In this document: positions 1 through 11,756 of the stretch, in pieces
Layout of the letters: each line of letters opens with the position of its first letter
How positions within the stretch are numbered: the first letter of the stretch is position 1
NCBI RefSeq assembly: GCF_009884975.1
Contig: NZ_CP041970.1
Location: forward strand, 3,410,001-3,474,000
Origin: Acinetobacter dispersus
Lineage (GTDB): Bacteria; Pseudomonadota; Gammaproteobacteria; Pseudomonadales; Moraxellaceae
DNA: 64,000 bases
Direction of reading: 5' to 3'
Notes under the pieces: generated by a model
The model's input: the letters and a program-made list of their open reading frames with translations, nothing else
Database searches by the model: none
What the model was told of the DNA's origin: nothing
Translations under genes and position numbers: made by a program

Positions 1-4
1 CGCG

Positions 5-547
5 TTGCCAAGCAAAGCGTTTGAAACCCTACCAAATATCTATTTGGTAGGGCCAATGGGGGCAGGGAAAACAACAGTTGGTCGGCATTTAGCAGAATTG
101 CTAGGTCGAGATTTTATTGATAGTGATCATGAAATCGAGCGTAAAACAGGTGCGACAATTCCATGGATTTTTGAAAAAGAAGGGGAAGTCGGATTTCGAT
201 TGCGTGAAACCAATGTATTGAACGACTTAACCTCTCGCTCACTCTTGGTATTGGCGACGGGTGGAGGTGTGGTGACGCAACCGCAAAATCGTGAATTCTT
301 AAAACAACGTGGTATTGTGATCTATCTTTATACGCCTGTAGAGCTACAATTACAGCGAACTTATCGCGATAAAAATCGCCCATTATTACAAGTCGAAAAT
401 CCAGAACAAAAATTACGAGATTTATTGGCGATGCGAGATCCTTTATATCGTGAGGTTGCACACTATATAATTGAAACAAATCAAGGTGCAGCGCGGGATT
501 TAGCACAACGTATTTTGAACGTTATTTTATCTAAACAAGTTAAGTAG
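5..547 (+). CDS. aroK: shikimate kinase AroK
   Basis: Phosphorylates shikimate at the 3-OH with ATP, the fifth step of chorismate synthesis, in the cytosol. The 180-residue protein has the family's usual length. It shows a Walker A loop GPMGAGKT at residues 16-23, a SDHEIE shikimate/Mg site near residue 39, a GGG motif near residue 82 and the lid-region arginines RDKNRPLL. The start is TTG at position 5, because the reading [16 protein letters not shown] gives the N-terminus expected for Acinetobacter AroK. The upstream ribosome binding site lies outside the window. aroB follows after 20 bases, so the two are almost certainly co-transcribed. In related genomes pilQ usually lies just upstream, but that cannot be seen here. 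Confidence 0.95.
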   Translation: MPSKAFETLPNIYLVGPMGAGKTTVGRHLAELLGRDFIDSDHEIERKTGATIPWIFEKEGEVGFRLRETNVLNDLTSRSLLVLATGGGVVTQPQNREFLKQRGIVIYLYTPVELQLQRTYRDKNRPLLQVENPEQKLRDLLAMRDPLYREVAHYIIETNQGAARDLAQRILNVILSKQVK

Positions 548-567
548 TTTCTGGTTGGTTTAAGTTT

Positions 568-1650
568 ATGCAAACGTTACATGTTGAGTTAGGTGATCGT
601 CGTTATCCAATCTTTATTGGTAGTCATTTAGATACCAAAGCATTGCTCGGACCGTATTTACATGGCCGACAAGTGATGTTGGTGTCCAATACCACTGTTG
701 CACCCTTGTATCTCGAACATTATGTGAATGCGTTAACCCAGTTGGATAAGCAAGTTGCACAATGCATTTTGCCAGATGGCGAAAAGTATAAAGATATTCA
801 GCATCTGAATTTAATTTTTGATGCTTTATTGGAAGCTGGTTTTAACCGTGATTGTACGGTTTTAGCTTTAGGTGGTGGCGTGATTGGAGATATGGCTGGA
901 TTTGCATCTGCTTGTTTCCAACGTGGTGTCTATTTTGTACAGGTACCTACGACGCTATTATCCCAAGTAGATTCAAGCGTTGGTGGAAAGACCGGGATTA
1001 ATCATCCTTTAGGCAAGAATATGTTGGGAGCTTTCCAACAACCACAGGTCGTGCTTGCTGATATGGCACAACTTGAGACATTACCTGACCGTGAGCTTTC
1101 TGCAGGCTTATCGGAAGTGATTAAATATGCCCTATTGGGTGATGTTGATTTCCTCATCTGGTTAGAGCACAACATCGATGCTTTGGTTGCACGTGATGCA
1201 AATTTGTTGGCTGAGGCAGTTTATCGTTCATGCGCACATAAAGCGCGAATTGTCGCCAATGATGAGAAAGAACAAGGTGAACGTGCATTACTCAACCTTG
1301 GGCATACTTTTGGTCATGCGATTGAATCGTATTTGGGCTATGGCACATGGCTACATGGTGAAGCGGTTGCTACGGGTATGGTTATGGCTGCCGATTTGTC
1401 GCATCGTTTAGGTTGGATCTCTGCTGAAGACCTGCAACGTACAAAAAATATCATTCAGCGTGCTCAATTACCGATATCATGTCCCAAAATTCCATTAGAT
1501 GAATTCTTGGCTTATATGTCGCATGATAAAAAAGTCTTAAATGGGCAATTGCGCTTGGTTTTATTGAAAAAATTAGGACAAGCAGTGATTACCAAAGATT
1601 TTGATGTTGAGCTAATGAAACAATCTATTCTTGCAAATCAATCTGCATAA
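568..1650 (+). CDS. aroB: 3-dehydroquinate synthase AroB
   Basis: Converts DAHP to 3-dehydroquinate, an NAD- and metal-dependent step of the shikimate pathway. The 360 residues match the family length. The NAD-binding region [13 protein letters not shown] lies near residues 99-111, the segment [17 protein letters not shown] near 128-144, and the metal-binding stretch [10 protein letters not shown] near 247-256. The gene follows aroK closely, and a SPOR-domain gene starts 19 bases after its stop. This aroK-aroB-SPOR order is common in gammaproteobacteria (aroKB-damX type). Confidence 0.96.
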   Translation: MQTLHVELGDRRYPIFIGSHLDTKALLGPYLHGRQVMLVSNTTVAPLYLEHYVNALTQLDKQVAQCILPDGEKYKDIQHLNLIFDALLEAGFNRDCTVLALGGGVIGDMAGFASACFQRGVYFVQVPTTLLSQVDSSVGGKTGINHPLGKNMLGAFQQPQVVLADMAQLETLPDRELSAGLSEVIKYALLGDVDFLIWLEHNIDALVARDANLLAEAVYRSCAHKARIVANDEKEQGERALLNLGHTFGHAIESYLGYGTWLHGEAVATGMVMAADLSHRLGWISAEDLQRTKNIIQRAQLPISCPKIPLDEFLAYMSHDKKVLNGQLRLVLLKKLGQAVITKDFDVELMKQSILANQSA

Positions 1651-1669
1651 TTAATCATTTGGGAAAAGC

Positions 1670-2530
1670 ATGGCTGTATCACGATCAATTTGGCAACATA
1701 TTCAACAATATAGCTGGCTCGTCTTTGCTGTGGCTTGTTTAATTGCTGCATTGATATTTTGGGGCGTTACCGATAGTAAAGCACTGGTAGAAGAACAACA
1801 GCCATCGCAAACCGAAACTCAGGTACAAATTCAGCCAGAAAAGGTTGCCGCTACTGCTCATCTTGGGGCACTTTCGGATGAAGTGAAACCATTGGATTTA
1901 ACTACGCGTGTGGTGGTTTCTAATGAGCACGCACCTGAATTTCGTGGCACTAAGTTTATTAATGAAAATCAACGCCAGTGGACTGTGGAAATTTTCCGTA
2001 GTTCAGATGAAGCGATTGTAAAAAACTTTCTGCTGAATCGTGCAGATCGTAAAAAGTTTGTTTATTTTCGCTTGAGTGGCGAAGACCAAGTTGAGCAATA
2101 TGTTCTGGCTTATGGTGTGTTTTCGAGTGCAGAAGATGCGACGCGTCAATTTGCACAATTAAATTTAGCCCTGCCAGAATCTGTTCAGCCAAAGGCAACT
2201 CAATTATCGAGCTATGCTGCATTGGTCAATGATTTGGGTTCTGATGAAATGAAGTCGGCAACCAATCAGCTTTATGCAGTACAGTTAAGACCAGCAGCAT
2301 TGCCGAGGGTAGATGAGAGCTTGCTTATAGGAAGCAGCGCATCTCAAAGTACTGCTGTACGTGCTGCGGAACCATCAACGGTGAAGACCACGGTCACACA
2401 GCGTGATGCGCAAGGTAATGTGGTGAATGTAAAACAAAGCCAATCTGCACCAAAACCACCTACAAATGTTGAAAAAATAAAAGAAAATTCAGATGCTTCG
2501 AAACGAGAAGTGAGCGACCCATTCAACTAA
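1670..2530 (+). CDS. SPOR-domain-like inner-membrane protein
   Basis: A 286-residue bitopic membrane protein. A short cytoplasmic N-terminus is followed by one hydrophobic helix at about residues 16-33. A linker leads to a region of about 75-175 (WTVEIF..., KKFVYFRL, YVLAYGVFSSAEDA) whose pattern resembles a SPOR domain, the fold that binds denuded septal peptidoglycan. The last 80 residues are Ser/Thr/Pro/Gln-rich and probably disordered. Position immediately after aroB recalls DamX of enterobacteria, but in DamX the SPOR domain is C-terminal and here it is central, so I do not assign that name. A cell-division role is inference from the domain. A terminator-like hairpin follows the gene. 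Confidence 0.75.
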   Translation: MAVSRSIWQHIQQYSWLVFAVACLIAALIFWGVTDSKALVEEQQPSQTETQVQIQPEKVAATAHLGALSDEVKPLDLTTRVVVSNEHAPEFRGTKFINENQRQWTVEIFRSSDEAIVKNFLLNRADRKKFVYFRLSGEDQVEQYVLAYGVFSSAEDATRQFAQLNLALPESVQPKATQLSSYAALVNDLGSDEMKSATNQLYAVQLRPAALPRVDESLLIGSSASQSTAVRAAEPSTVKTTVTQRDAQGNVVNVKQSQSAPKPPTNVEKIKENSDASKREVSDPFN

Positions 2531-2568
2531 TAATGCACTATTGTTGTGCATGCTTGATTCTTTTTATA

Positions 2569-2597
2569 GCACCATGATGTTTTTTGGTGCATTTTTA
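2569..2597 (+). terminator. rho-independent terminator after SPOR gene
   Basis: GCACC and GGTGC arms (2569-2573 and 2586-2590) with a T-rich loop are followed by ATTTTT. The stem is short, so termination may be partial. Confidence 0.5.
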
Positions 2598-2677
2598 TGC
2601 GCAAAAATGTGCTCTCCTCTCCCTGTAATTCCACGTTATTTTAACTTTTTTAATGATTTAGTAAATTTTTATCTTTA

Positions 2678-2693
2678 TGGCATGTTTTTTGCT
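2678..2693 (+). promoter_or_regulatory. sigma-54 (-24/-12) promoter upstream of gltB
   Basis: TGGCATG-TTTT-TTGCT matches the RpoN consensus TGGCAYR-N4-TTGCW at every position, with exactly 10 bases between the GG and GC doublets. It would start transcription near 2705, about 280 bases before the gltB ATG. No enhancer site was identified. RpoN control of nitrogen assimilation genes is well known, but I know of no established sigma-54 promoter for gltB in this genus, so the link to gltB is inference. Confidence 0.55.
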
Positions 2694-2986
2694 TTTTTGT
2701 GGTGCTAATTTATCTGCTCATTGCCCTTTTTTGTACTAAATGATTCATTAATTGGGTGAAATGGAAAGTTTTCGTGCTTTACAAACATTGGTGAAGGTGT
2801 AATAACTGAAAACACTTTATATGGTGAAATGCGCTGATTCTTGTTAAGGAAAGACGTATATTGCAAATTCGCCATGAAAAATGTTTTTGCGAAGCATTGA
2901 ACTTTATATGAGTTGATCGGCAATATCGCAGAAAGTGAATTGATTGTTTGTTGCTCGAAAGAGCCATGTTGAAAGAAGGGTACGCT

Positions 2987-5900
2987 ATGCACATGCCATC
3001 GCCTAATACTGTAGCTCCCGCTCAAGGTCTATATCAGCCTGATGAGTTTAAGGATAACTGTGGTTTTGGTCTGATTGCCCATATGAAGGGTGAATCAAGC
3101 CATCATCTGGTCGAAACTGCGATTCACAGTTTAAGTTGCATGACGCACCGTGGTGGTATTGCCGCGGATGGTAAAACGGGAGATGGGTGCGGATTGTTAT
3201 TGGCGATGCCAAAACAATTTTTCCGTGATGAAGCTCAAAAGTTAGGTACGAATCTGACTGAGATTTTTGCTGCTGGTACGGTATTTCTAAATATTGATCC
3301 TGCTTTAGCTCAAAATGCAAAAAACATTCTAAATAAAGAAATTGAAGCTGCAGGTTTGACGGTTGCAGCATGGCGTGTTGTTCCAACCAATAATGATGCT
3401 TTAGGTGAAATTGCGCTGCAATCATTGCCGGCATTTGAACAAATTCTTGTTAATTGTCCAATGGGCCTAACTGAGGTTGAGTTTAACCGTAAACTCTTCT
3501 TGGCACGCCGTCGTGCGGAACAATTATTACAAAATGATCCACTTTTTTATGTGACGACTTTAGCAACGACTGTTATCACTTATAAAGGTTTGATGATGCC
3601 AGCGGCCATTGCTGACTTCTATACTGACTTGGCGGATGAGCGTTTAAAATCACATATCGTGGTCTTCCATCAACGCTTCTCAACCAATACCTTGCCACGT
3701 TGGCCATTGGCACAGCCATTCCGTTATCTTGCACACAATGGTGAAATCAACACCATCACTGCAAACCGTAACTGGGCTTTGGCACGTACACCAAAATTTG
3801 AAAACCCATTATTACCAGGTTTAACGGAGTTAAATCCAATTGTGAACCGTACTGGTTCGGATTCATCAAGCTTGGATAACATGCTTGAGATCTTGGTTGG
3901 TGGTGGTATGGACCTGTTCCGTGCACTACGTATGTTGGTTCCACCAGCATGGCAAAACGTTGAGACTTTAGATGCTGACTTACGTGCTTTCTATGAGTTT
4001 AACTCTAAGCATATGGAAGCGTGGGATGGTCCAGCAGGACTCGTGATTCAAGATGGTCGTCATGCGATCTGTATGCTTGACCGTAATGGTTTACGTCCAG
4101 CACGTTGGGTGATCACCAAGAATGATTACATCACGCTTGCATCTGAGATTGGTGTATGGGGCTATGAACCTGAAGATGTAGTGTCTAAAGGTCGTGTGGG
4201 TCCAGGTCAAATTTTAGTGATTGATACTTTAACAGGCAAAGTGCTTGAGACTAAAGATGTCAGCAATCACTTAAAAAATATGCGTCCATATCGTGAATGG
4301 TTACGTGATCATGCGATTCGTTTACAAGCTAATCCACAGCTTGAAGAGCAATTGGTTGATCAAGGCTTAACTGGCGATGCATTAAAAGCAGCTCAGAAAA
4401 TGTTTATGGTGACATTTGAAGAGCGCGATCAACTGTTACGTCCAATCGCAGAAAGTGGCCAAGAAGCAGTGGGTTCAATGGGTGATGATACGCCAATGGC
4501 AGTATTGTCTCGTCAAGTACGCCATGTTTCTGACTACTTCCGTCAGCAGTTTGCACAAGTGACCAACCCACCAATCGATCCATTACGTGAATCGATCGTG
4601 ATGTCATTGGAAACATGTTTGGGCCGCGAACAGAATGTGTTCGAGCAAGGTCCAGAGCATGCAGACCGTATCATCATTTCAAGCCCTGTATTGTCTAATT
4701 CAAAAATGCAGCAGCTTCGCGATGTTGAAAAAGAGCGTGAAGGTTATGGCGTTATAGATATTGATTTGAACTATGTCGAAGCTGAAGGGCTGCAAGCCGC
4801 GATCGCACGTATCTGTGAAGAATCAGCACAGGCTGTACGTGATGGTAAAACCTTAATCGTATTAACGGATAAAAACTTCCGTGAAGGTTTCTTGCCTGCA
4901 AATGCAGCATTGGCAACAGGTGCGGTGCACCATCATTTGATTAAAACAGGTTTGCGTACTGATGCGAACATTTTAGTTGAAACTGGTTTTGCACGTGACC
5001 CACATCAATTTGCAGTATTGCTTGGCTTTGGTGCGACAGCAGTTTATCCATATCTGGCTTATGATGTGATCAATGATTTGGTTGCAAAGGGCGAGCTATT
5101 GGGTGATCCAATTCAGGCGCAAGCAAACTTCCGTAAAGGGATGGAAAAAGGCTTACTCAAAGTCCTTTCTAAAATGGGTATCTCTACGGTTGCTTCTTAT
5201 CGCGGTGGTCAGTTATTCGAAGCGGTGGGTCTATCATCTGAAGTGGTGGATAAATGTTTCCTTGGTGTACCGAGCCGTATTCAAGGTGCAACATTTGCAG
5301 ACTTAGAGAAAGATCAGAAAAAACTGGCAACCACAGCTTGGCAGCATCGTAAACCGATTGATCAAGGTGGTTTACTTAAATTCGTATTTGGTAAAGAGTA
5401 CCACGCGTTCAACCCTGACGTGATCAACTCTTTGCACAAAGCGGTGCGTTCTGGTCAATACGTTGACTTTAAAGAATATGCAGAACTGGTCAACAACCGT
5501 CCTGTTGCGACGATTCGTGACTTATTTAAGTTAAAAACCACAAATTCGATTGCATTGGATCAAGTTGAAACGATTGAAGATATTCTTCCACGCTTTGACT
5601 CTGCGGGTATGTCTTTAGGTGCATTATCACCAGAGGCGCATGAAGCAATTGCGATTGCCATGAATACCATTGGCGGTCGTTCAAACTCGGGTGAGGGTGG
5701 TGAAGATCCTGCACGTTATGGCACGATTCGTAACTCGAAAATCAAACAGATTGCATCAGGTCGTTTTGGTGTAACTCCTGCGTACTTAACCTCTGCAGAA
5801 GTATTGCAGATTAAAGTTGCACAGGGTGCAAAACCAGGTGAAGGTGGTCAGTTACCAGGTGGTAAAGTGAATGGCTTAATTGCGCGTTTACGTTACTCAG

Positions 5901-7471
5901 TGCCGGGTGTAACACTAATTTCGCCACCGCCACACCACGATATTTATTCGATCGAAGATTTATCGCAATTGATCTTTGACTTGAAACAAGTCAACCCTCA
6001 GGCGATGGTATCGGTGAAATTGGTCTCTGAGCCTGGTGTTGGAACGATCGCAGCAGGTGTTGCAAAAGCGTATGCAGACTTCATTACCATTTCTGGTTAT
6101 GACGGTGGTACAGCAGCATCTCCACTTTCATCGATTCACCATGCGGGTTCACCTTGGGAACTCGGTTTAAGTGAAGCACATCAGGCGCTTCGTGTGAACG
6201 ATTTACGTGGTAAAGTCCGTGTTCAAACCGATGGCGGTTTGAAAACAGGTTTAGACGTGGTGAAAGCGGCAATTTTAGGTGCTGAAAGCTTTGGTTTTGG
6301 TTCGACACCGATGATTGCATTAGGCTGTAAATACCTACGTATTTGCCATTTGAATAACTGTGCGACCGGTGTTGCAACGCAACAAGATCATCTACGTCAA
6401 GAGCATTATATTGGCGAGCCAGAAATGCTGATTAACTTCTTCAAGTTTATTGCTGAAGAGACACGTGAATGGTTAGCTGCACTTGGTGTTGCATCATTGA
6501 AAGATTTGATTGGTCGTGTCGATTTACTTGAGGTTTTACCAGGTGAAACAGACAAGCACGCGCATCTTGACCTCAGTGCGTTATTAACTTCGCATCCTGC
6601 TGCTGAAGGCAAGGCACAATATTGCCAAGTTCAAGGCAATGCACCATTCGATAAAGGTGTGTTGGCGGAGAAAATGGTGGCAGAGATGTTACCAGCAATT
6701 GAAGCAGGCGCTGGCGGCTCATTCAACTTCACAGTAGGTAACTGTGACCGTTCGATTGGTGCACGTATCTCAGGTGAAATTGCACGTCGTTATGGCAACT
6801 TGGGTATGGAAAATAGCCCAGTGGTAATGAACCTTGTTGGTACAGCAGGTCAGTCGCTTGGTGTTTGGAATGCAGGTGGTTTGCATATCAAACTGGAAGG
6901 TGATGCCAACGACTATGTCGGTAAAGGTATGGCGGGTGGTCGAGTATCGATCTTCCCACCAAAAGGTTCACCATTCCAAACGCAAAATACCGCGATTATT
7001 GGTAACACCTGTTTATATGGTGCGACGGGCGGTAAAGTCTTTGCGGCGGGAACTGCGGGCGAGCGTTTTGCGGTTCGTAACTCTGGTGCATTTGCTGTGA
7101 TTGAAGGTGCGGGCGACCACTGTTGTGAATATATGACCGGTGGTGTGGTGACAGTACTTGGTAAAGTCGGTCATAACTTCGGTGCAGGCATGACCGGTGG
7201 TTTTGCTTATGTACTTGACCTTGATAATGACTTTGTTGACTACTATAACCATGAACTTATTGATCTCAATCGTATCTCTACAGAAGCGATGGAAGACCAC
7301 AAAGAAAACTTACTGCGAATTCTTGATGAACATATTCAAGAGACGGGTAGTGCTTGGGCCTATAAGATCCGTAATGAGTTCGACTTCTATAGTCGTAAGT
7401 TCTGGCTGGTAAAACCAAAAGCTGCTAATTTGCAAACGCTTTTGAAAACAACCCAAGCTGATCCACAATAA
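2987..7471 (+). CDS. gltB: glutamate synthase (NADPH) large subunit
   Basis: Large subunit of GOGAT. It hydrolyses glutamine and channels ammonia to 2-oxoglutarate, making two glutamates, together with GltD. I use ATG 2987 because GAAAGAAGGG sits just upstream and Cys25 (in NCGFGLIAH) then forms the amidotransferase nucleophile after a short propeptide. An in-frame TTG at 2948 has no ribosome binding site. Domains in order are class II glutaminase (about 25-430), central domain, FMN-binding synthase domain (about 790-1180, with [11 protein letters not shown] and SGYDGGT) and a GXGXG beta-helix at the C-terminus. The cysteine cluster [12 protein letters not shown] binds the 3Fe-4S centre. At 1494 residues it is full length. 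gltD follows after 71 bases. Confidence 0.97.
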   Translation: MHMPSPNTVAPAQGLYQPDEFKDNCGFGLIAHMKGESSHHLVETAIHSLSCMTHRGGIAADGKTGDGCGLLLAMPKQFFRDEAQKLGTNLTEIFAAGTVFLNIDPALAQNAKNILNKEIEAAGLTVAAWRVVPTNNDALGEIALQSLPAFEQILVNCPMGLTEVEFNRKLFLARRRAEQLLQNDPLFYVTTLATTVITYKGLMMPAAIADFYTDLADERLKSHIVVFHQRFSTNTLPRWPLAQPFRYLAHNGEINTITANRNWALARTPKFENPLLPGLTELNPIVNRTGSDSSSLDNMLEILVGGGMDLFRALRMLVPPAWQNVETLDADLRAFYEFNSKHMEAWDGPAGLVIQDGRHAICMLDRNGLRPARWVITKNDYITLASEIGVWGYEPEDVVSKGRVGPGQILVIDTLTGKVLETKDVSNHLKNMRPYREWLRDHAIRLQANPQLEEQLVDQGLTGDALKAAQKMFMVTFEERDQLLRPIAESGQEAVGSMGDDTPMAVLSRQVRHVSDYFRQQFAQVTNPPIDPLRESIVMSLETCLGREQNVFEQGPEHADRIIISSPVLSNSKMQQLRDVEKEREGYGVIDIDLNYVEAEGLQAAIARICEESAQAVRDGKTLIVLTDKNFREGFLPANAALATGAVHHHLIKTGLRTDANILVETGFARDPHQFAVLLGFGATAVYPYLAYDVINDLVAKGELLGDPIQAQANFRKGMEKGLLKVLSKMGISTVASYRGGQLFEAVGLSSEVVDKCFLGVPSRIQGATFADLEKDQKKLATTAWQHRKPIDQGGLLKFVFGKEYHAFNPDVINSLHKAVRSGQYVDFKEYAELVNNRPVATIRDLFKLKTTNSIALDQVETIEDILPRFDSAGMSLGALSPEAHEAIAIAMNTIGGRSNSGEGGEDPARYGTIRNSKIKQIASGRFGVTPAYLTSAEVLQIKVAQGAKPGEGGQLPGGKVNGLIARLRYSVPGVTLISPPPHHDIYSIEDLSQLIFDLKQVNPQAMVSVKLVSEPGVGTIAAGVAKAYADFITISGYDGGTAASPLSSIHHAGSPWELGLSEAHQALRVNDLRGKVRVQTDGGLKTGLDVVKAAILGAESFGFGSTPMIALGCKYLRICHLNNCATGVATQQDHLRQEHYIGEPEMLINFFKFIAEETREWLAALGVASLKDLIGRVDLLEVLPGETDKHAHLDLSALLTSHPAAEGKAQYCQVQGNAPFDKGVLAEKMVAEMLPAIEAGAGGSFNFTVGNCDRSIGARISGEIARRYGNLGMENSPVVMNLVGTAGQSLGVWNAGGLHIKLEGDANDYVGKGMAGGRVSIFPPKGSPFQTQNTAIIGNTCLYGATGGKVFAAGTAGERFAVRNSGAFAVIEGAGDHCCEYMTGGVVTVLGKVGHNFGAGMTGGFAYVLDLDNDFVDYYNHELIDLNRISTEAMEDHKENLLRILDEHIQETGSAWAYKIRNEFDFYSRKFWLVKPKAANLQTLLKTTQADPQ

Positions 7472-7509
7472 TTCCACGACTGCATAGATATAGGCAGGTG
7501 CAGAGATGA

Positions 7510-8964
<1,455 letters not shown>

Positions 8965-8990
8965 GCTCTCTTTCAGTATTTAAGTTTTAA

Positions 8991-9022
8991 ATGCCCAAGC
9001 CAAGTGCTTGGGCATTTTTTTA
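8991..9022 (+). terminator. gltBD terminator
   Basis: ATGCCCAAGC and GCTTGGGCAT form a 9-10 bp stem with a short loop, followed by a run of seven T. Classic intrinsic terminator 26 bases after the gltD stop. Confidence 0.9.
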
Positions 9023-9129
9023 TAAAATTAAATCGCTTGCATCAGCTTTATTGATGTTCAGCATTCACTTTATGCCGTGGATGACTGAAAAACTTTAACA
9101 AATGGTCAATAAATTGCTATTCTATTATT

Positions 9130-9142
9130 GATAATGATTATC
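9130..9142. promoter_or_regulatory. Fur box upstream of DHA2 exporter
   Basis: GATAAT-G-ATTATC is a perfect 6-1-6 Fur inverted repeat that ends 27 bases before the ATG of the exporter at 9170, in a position where Fur-Fe2+ would block transcription. No clear -35/-10 pair could be fixed by eye. Confidence 0.75.
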
Positions 9143-9169
9143 AGTTGTTAAAAATAATTAGAGAAACTT

Positions 9170-10573
9170 ATGACATCAAAACTCAACGACAGATTATTAA
9201 TTGCGGCACTTTATACCAGTACTTTTCTCTGTTTGGTCGATCTGAGCAGTGTGAATTTGGCTTTAACCGCAATTCAAACTCAGTTCAATAGCCATCTCTC
9301 TGATTTACAGTGGGTGATTGATAGCTATGCACTGAGTATGTCGAGTTTAATGTTAGCAGTGGGTGCTTTAAGTCAGAGGTTAGGACGTAAATGCCTATGG
9401 TTGATGGGTGTTGCAATATTTATTTTTGGCTCTGTAATCTGTGCTGCTGCTCCAGATTTTAGCTTATTGATTGTTGGGCGAGTGATTCAGGGCGTTGCGG
9501 GAGCGATGCTGATACCTTTGACCTTAGCAATAATCGTACATCATTTTACGCAGCTGGATCGGAAAGCACGGGAAATTGGCAACTGGAGCTCATTCAGTGC
9601 TTTTGCCTTAATTATTGGGCCATTAATGGGTGGTCTCATGGTGCATTATCTAGGCTGGCAGAGTATTTTTTGGTTAAATCTACCCGTTGGATTATTGGCA
9701 TTGTTTTTGGGCTGGAAAGGGATTGAGCCTGATTCAAACCAAGAGGCAGTGAGTTTTGATTACCTCGGTCTGATGTATAGTGTGATTGCAATTGCCACGT
9801 TGACCTATAGTATTATCATGGTACAGCAAGCCCATATAGGCTATTTGATTAGTTTTAGTTTTCTCCTCTCGATTGCATTTAGCCTTCTATTTTTTCGACA
9901 TCAAAATAAAACATTACATCCTTTAATTCCTCGGCATTTATTTCAGAATCACATCTTTTTGCGTTTTAATCTAATCTCATTTCTATTGGGATTTGCGGGA
10001 TATAGTTCCTTATTTGTTTTTGCGTTGTTTTATCAGGAGCAAGTACATTTAAGTGCAGCGAAAGCAGGTTGGTTGATTACACCTCAATTTTTAATGCAAG
10101 CCTTGGTGTCAATCTTGTTCGGAAAGTTGCAACAACGCTATGGTTCATTATTATTACTCAGGATAGGTTTGCTCATCTCAGGAACAGCATTGATTGCGAT
10201 GATCAGCTTCCAAGCACATTCTGCATATCCATTGTTTATTGGTTTAAGTGCCATGATGGGAGCAGGTATTGGATTGATTGTACCAAGTTCCAGTACTCTA
10301 ACCATTCATTCCGTCTCTCAGCAAGATGCCAGTTCAGCTGCGGCGATTTTAAATATGCTCAGACAGCTTGGATTGACCTTTGGTATTGCAGTATTGGGTA
10401 CACTGACTGCATTTGTGGTCAGGTGGGCTGTGAGTAGTTTGGATTATTCGATGGCTCAAGCACAGCTTTTGGCATTCCATATTGTGGTGGCAATGATGGG
10501 TGGACTCTTTCTTGCAGCCATATGGAGCTTGAGAAAGATTAAGCCTGTAGCGCTTGGAAATTCACCATCTTAG
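9170..10573 (+). CDS. DHA2-family MFS exporter, probably Fur-regulated
   Basis: A 467-residue inner-membrane protein with about 14 hydrophobic segments, typical of the 14-TM DHA2 drug:proton antiporters. Family signatures include the N-terminal SSVNLALTAIQTQF, the loop 2-3 motif LSQRLGRKCLWL, and the TM5 region GPLMGGLMVHYLGW followed by SIFWLNLPVG. A perfect Fur box sits just upstream, so expression should rise under iron limitation. That makes export of a siderophore, or protection against a compound taken up with iron, more likely than general drug efflux, but this is inference. No siderophore biosynthesis gene lies in the window. The gene stands alone between the gltBD terminator and a PF10118 gene. 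Confidence 0.85.
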   Translation: MTSKLNDRLLIAALYTSTFLCLVDLSSVNLALTAIQTQFNSHLSDLQWVIDSYALSMSSLMLAVGALSQRLGRKCLWLMGVAIFIFGSVICAAAPDFSLLIVGRVIQGVAGAMLIPLTLAIIVHHFTQLDRKAREIGNWSSFSAFALIIGPLMGGLMVHYLGWQSIFWLNLPVGLLALFLGWKGIEPDSNQEAVSFDYLGLMYSVIAIATLTYSIIMVQQAHIGYLISFSFLLSIAFSLLFFRHQNKTLHPLIPRHLFQNHIFLRFNLISFLLGFAGYSSLFVFALFYQEQVHLSAAKAGWLITPQFLMQALVSILFGKLQQRYGSLLLLRIGLLISGTALIAMISFQAHSAYPLFIGLSAMMGAGIGLIVPSSSTLTIHSVSQQDASSAAAILNMLRQLGLTFGIAVLGTLTAFVVRWAVSSLDYSMAQAQLLAFHIVVAMMGGLFLAAIWSLRKIKPVALGNSPS

Positions 10574-10694
10574 TGAGTTGACCAATTGTCATATTGGTAG
10601 TTTTGGCAAATTTTATAAGCTTTTTTGCCCTGTCCTTGTCATTTTCCCAGCGTAATACTCGAACTCAGTCTAGGAAAGAATGCAGGTAATCAAC

Positions 10695-11585
10695 ATGACT
10701 CTTGCAAATGCGAGTGTGGAAAAAACTTATTTAAATCGTCCGAAAGCACTCGGGATCACAGTGCGTCGATTGCAATTTAATCCAAATAGAATTAAACGCC
10801 ATTATTTTGCCAATTCTCCAGTGATGTCACATTTGTTGACCGCACTTTCTTCGACCTTCCCGATTGGTGAGCAGTATTTTGTAAATAGTGTACGCAACGT
10901 CAGAGATAAAGTACAAGATCCTCAGCTACAAGCACAGATCGCGGCATTTATTGGTCAGGAAGCAATGCATTCCAAAGCGCATACTGAATTTAATGATGCT
11001 TGGCGACGAGAAGACTATAACTTAGATCGCTTTCAAGCATGGTTAGCAAAGCGAGATGATGCGCTTCGAAATATTCACCCTAAATTACAACTGGCCTTGA
11101 CTTGTGCTTTTGAACATTTCACAGCGATGTTAGGCGGCTATATTTTAAAACATCCAGAAATACTCAGTACGCTAGATGATGATGCGATGAAATTGTGGGT
11201 CTGGCATGCGATTGAGGAAATTGAACATCGTTCGGTGGCATTTGATGTGTATCAAGCGGTTTATGGCGATGATCGTATTCGTCGTTTGTTGATGCGTAGT
11301 GTAACCACAGGTTTTGCTAGTCTAACTTTTTATGCAACCACACGTTTGATTTGGCAAGATAAATGGAAAAGTATCCCGAAACTCGGAGGCAACCTATTCG
11401 GTGGCTATTTACTGGGTAAAATGCTACTGCAATTAATTCCTGAATATTTATCTTATTATCAAGCCGATTTTCATCCTGCCAAACATGATTACACGCAGTT
11501 AGTGAATTACTGGAAAGCCCGTATGGCAGATGAATATGGGATGGCGAGCTTTCAAGAAGAGACTGCATCTAAAATCTATAGCTAA
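10695..11585 (+). CDS. predicted metal-dependent hydrolase (PF10118 type)
   Basis: A 296-residue protein resembling the PF10118/COG3687 family. Conserved features are ITVRRLQFNP near the N-terminus, GQEAMHSKAH near residue 95 and WHAIEEIEHRSVAFDVY near residue 175. The ExxH pairs (EAMH, FEHF, EIEH) look like metal ligands of a ferritin-like four-helix diiron site, which is my inference. The reaction is unknown. I chose ATG 10695, with AGGT seven bases upstream. An in-frame ATG at 10680 has its only SD one base away. It is a single-gene unit with its own terminator. Confidence 0.75.
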   Translation: MTLANASVEKTYLNRPKALGITVRRLQFNPNRIKRHYFANSPVMSHLLTALSSTFPIGEQYFVNSVRNVRDKVQDPQLQAQIAAFIGQEAMHSKAHTEFNDAWRREDYNLDRFQAWLAKRDDALRNIHPKLQLALTCAFEHFTAMLGGYILKHPEILSTLDDDAMKLWVWHAIEEIEHRSVAFDVYQAVYGDDRIRRLLMRSVTTGFASLTFYATTRLIWQDKWKSIPKLGGNLFGGYLLGKMLLQLIPEYLSYYQADFHPAKHDYTQLVNYWKARMADEYGMASFQEETASKIYS

Positions 11586-11612
11586 CTCACTTTAATAAAA
11601 TTTGCTTAGCAC

Positions 11613-11648
11613 GGCATTACTTCATGATGATTGAGTAATGCCTTTTTT
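11613..11648 (+). terminator. terminator after PF10118 gene
   Basis: GGCATTACT and AGTAATGCC give a perfect 9-bp stem with a 12-base loop, followed by six T. It separates the hydrolase gene from lemA. Confidence 0.88.
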
Positions 11649-11756
11649 ATTTAAATACAAATATATCAACTTTAATAAATGTTACACAGCTGACAAAAAA
11701 TCTCATTACAATGAATTATCGCAAAAATATAAAGAAAAACCTGAGGGTACGTTTTT

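Larger units (their letters stand above)
2531..2986. other. long intergenic region and gltB leader
   Basis: 456 bases lie between the SPOR gene and the gltB start. They hold a terminator hairpin (2569-2597), a sigma-54-type promoter (2678-2693) and about 280 bases of AT-rich leader. Within the leader a 13-codon ORF with ATG at 2761 is preceded by GGGTGA and reads MESFRALQTLVKV. A 106-codon reading on the minus strand (2705-3025) shows no family pattern and looks like noise. Confidence 0.6.

Noticed and set aside
2705..3025. 106-codon ORF on the minus strand upstream of gltB
   Set aside because: No ribosome site and no family pattern; it overlaps the gltB start and the translation looks like random AT-rich reading.
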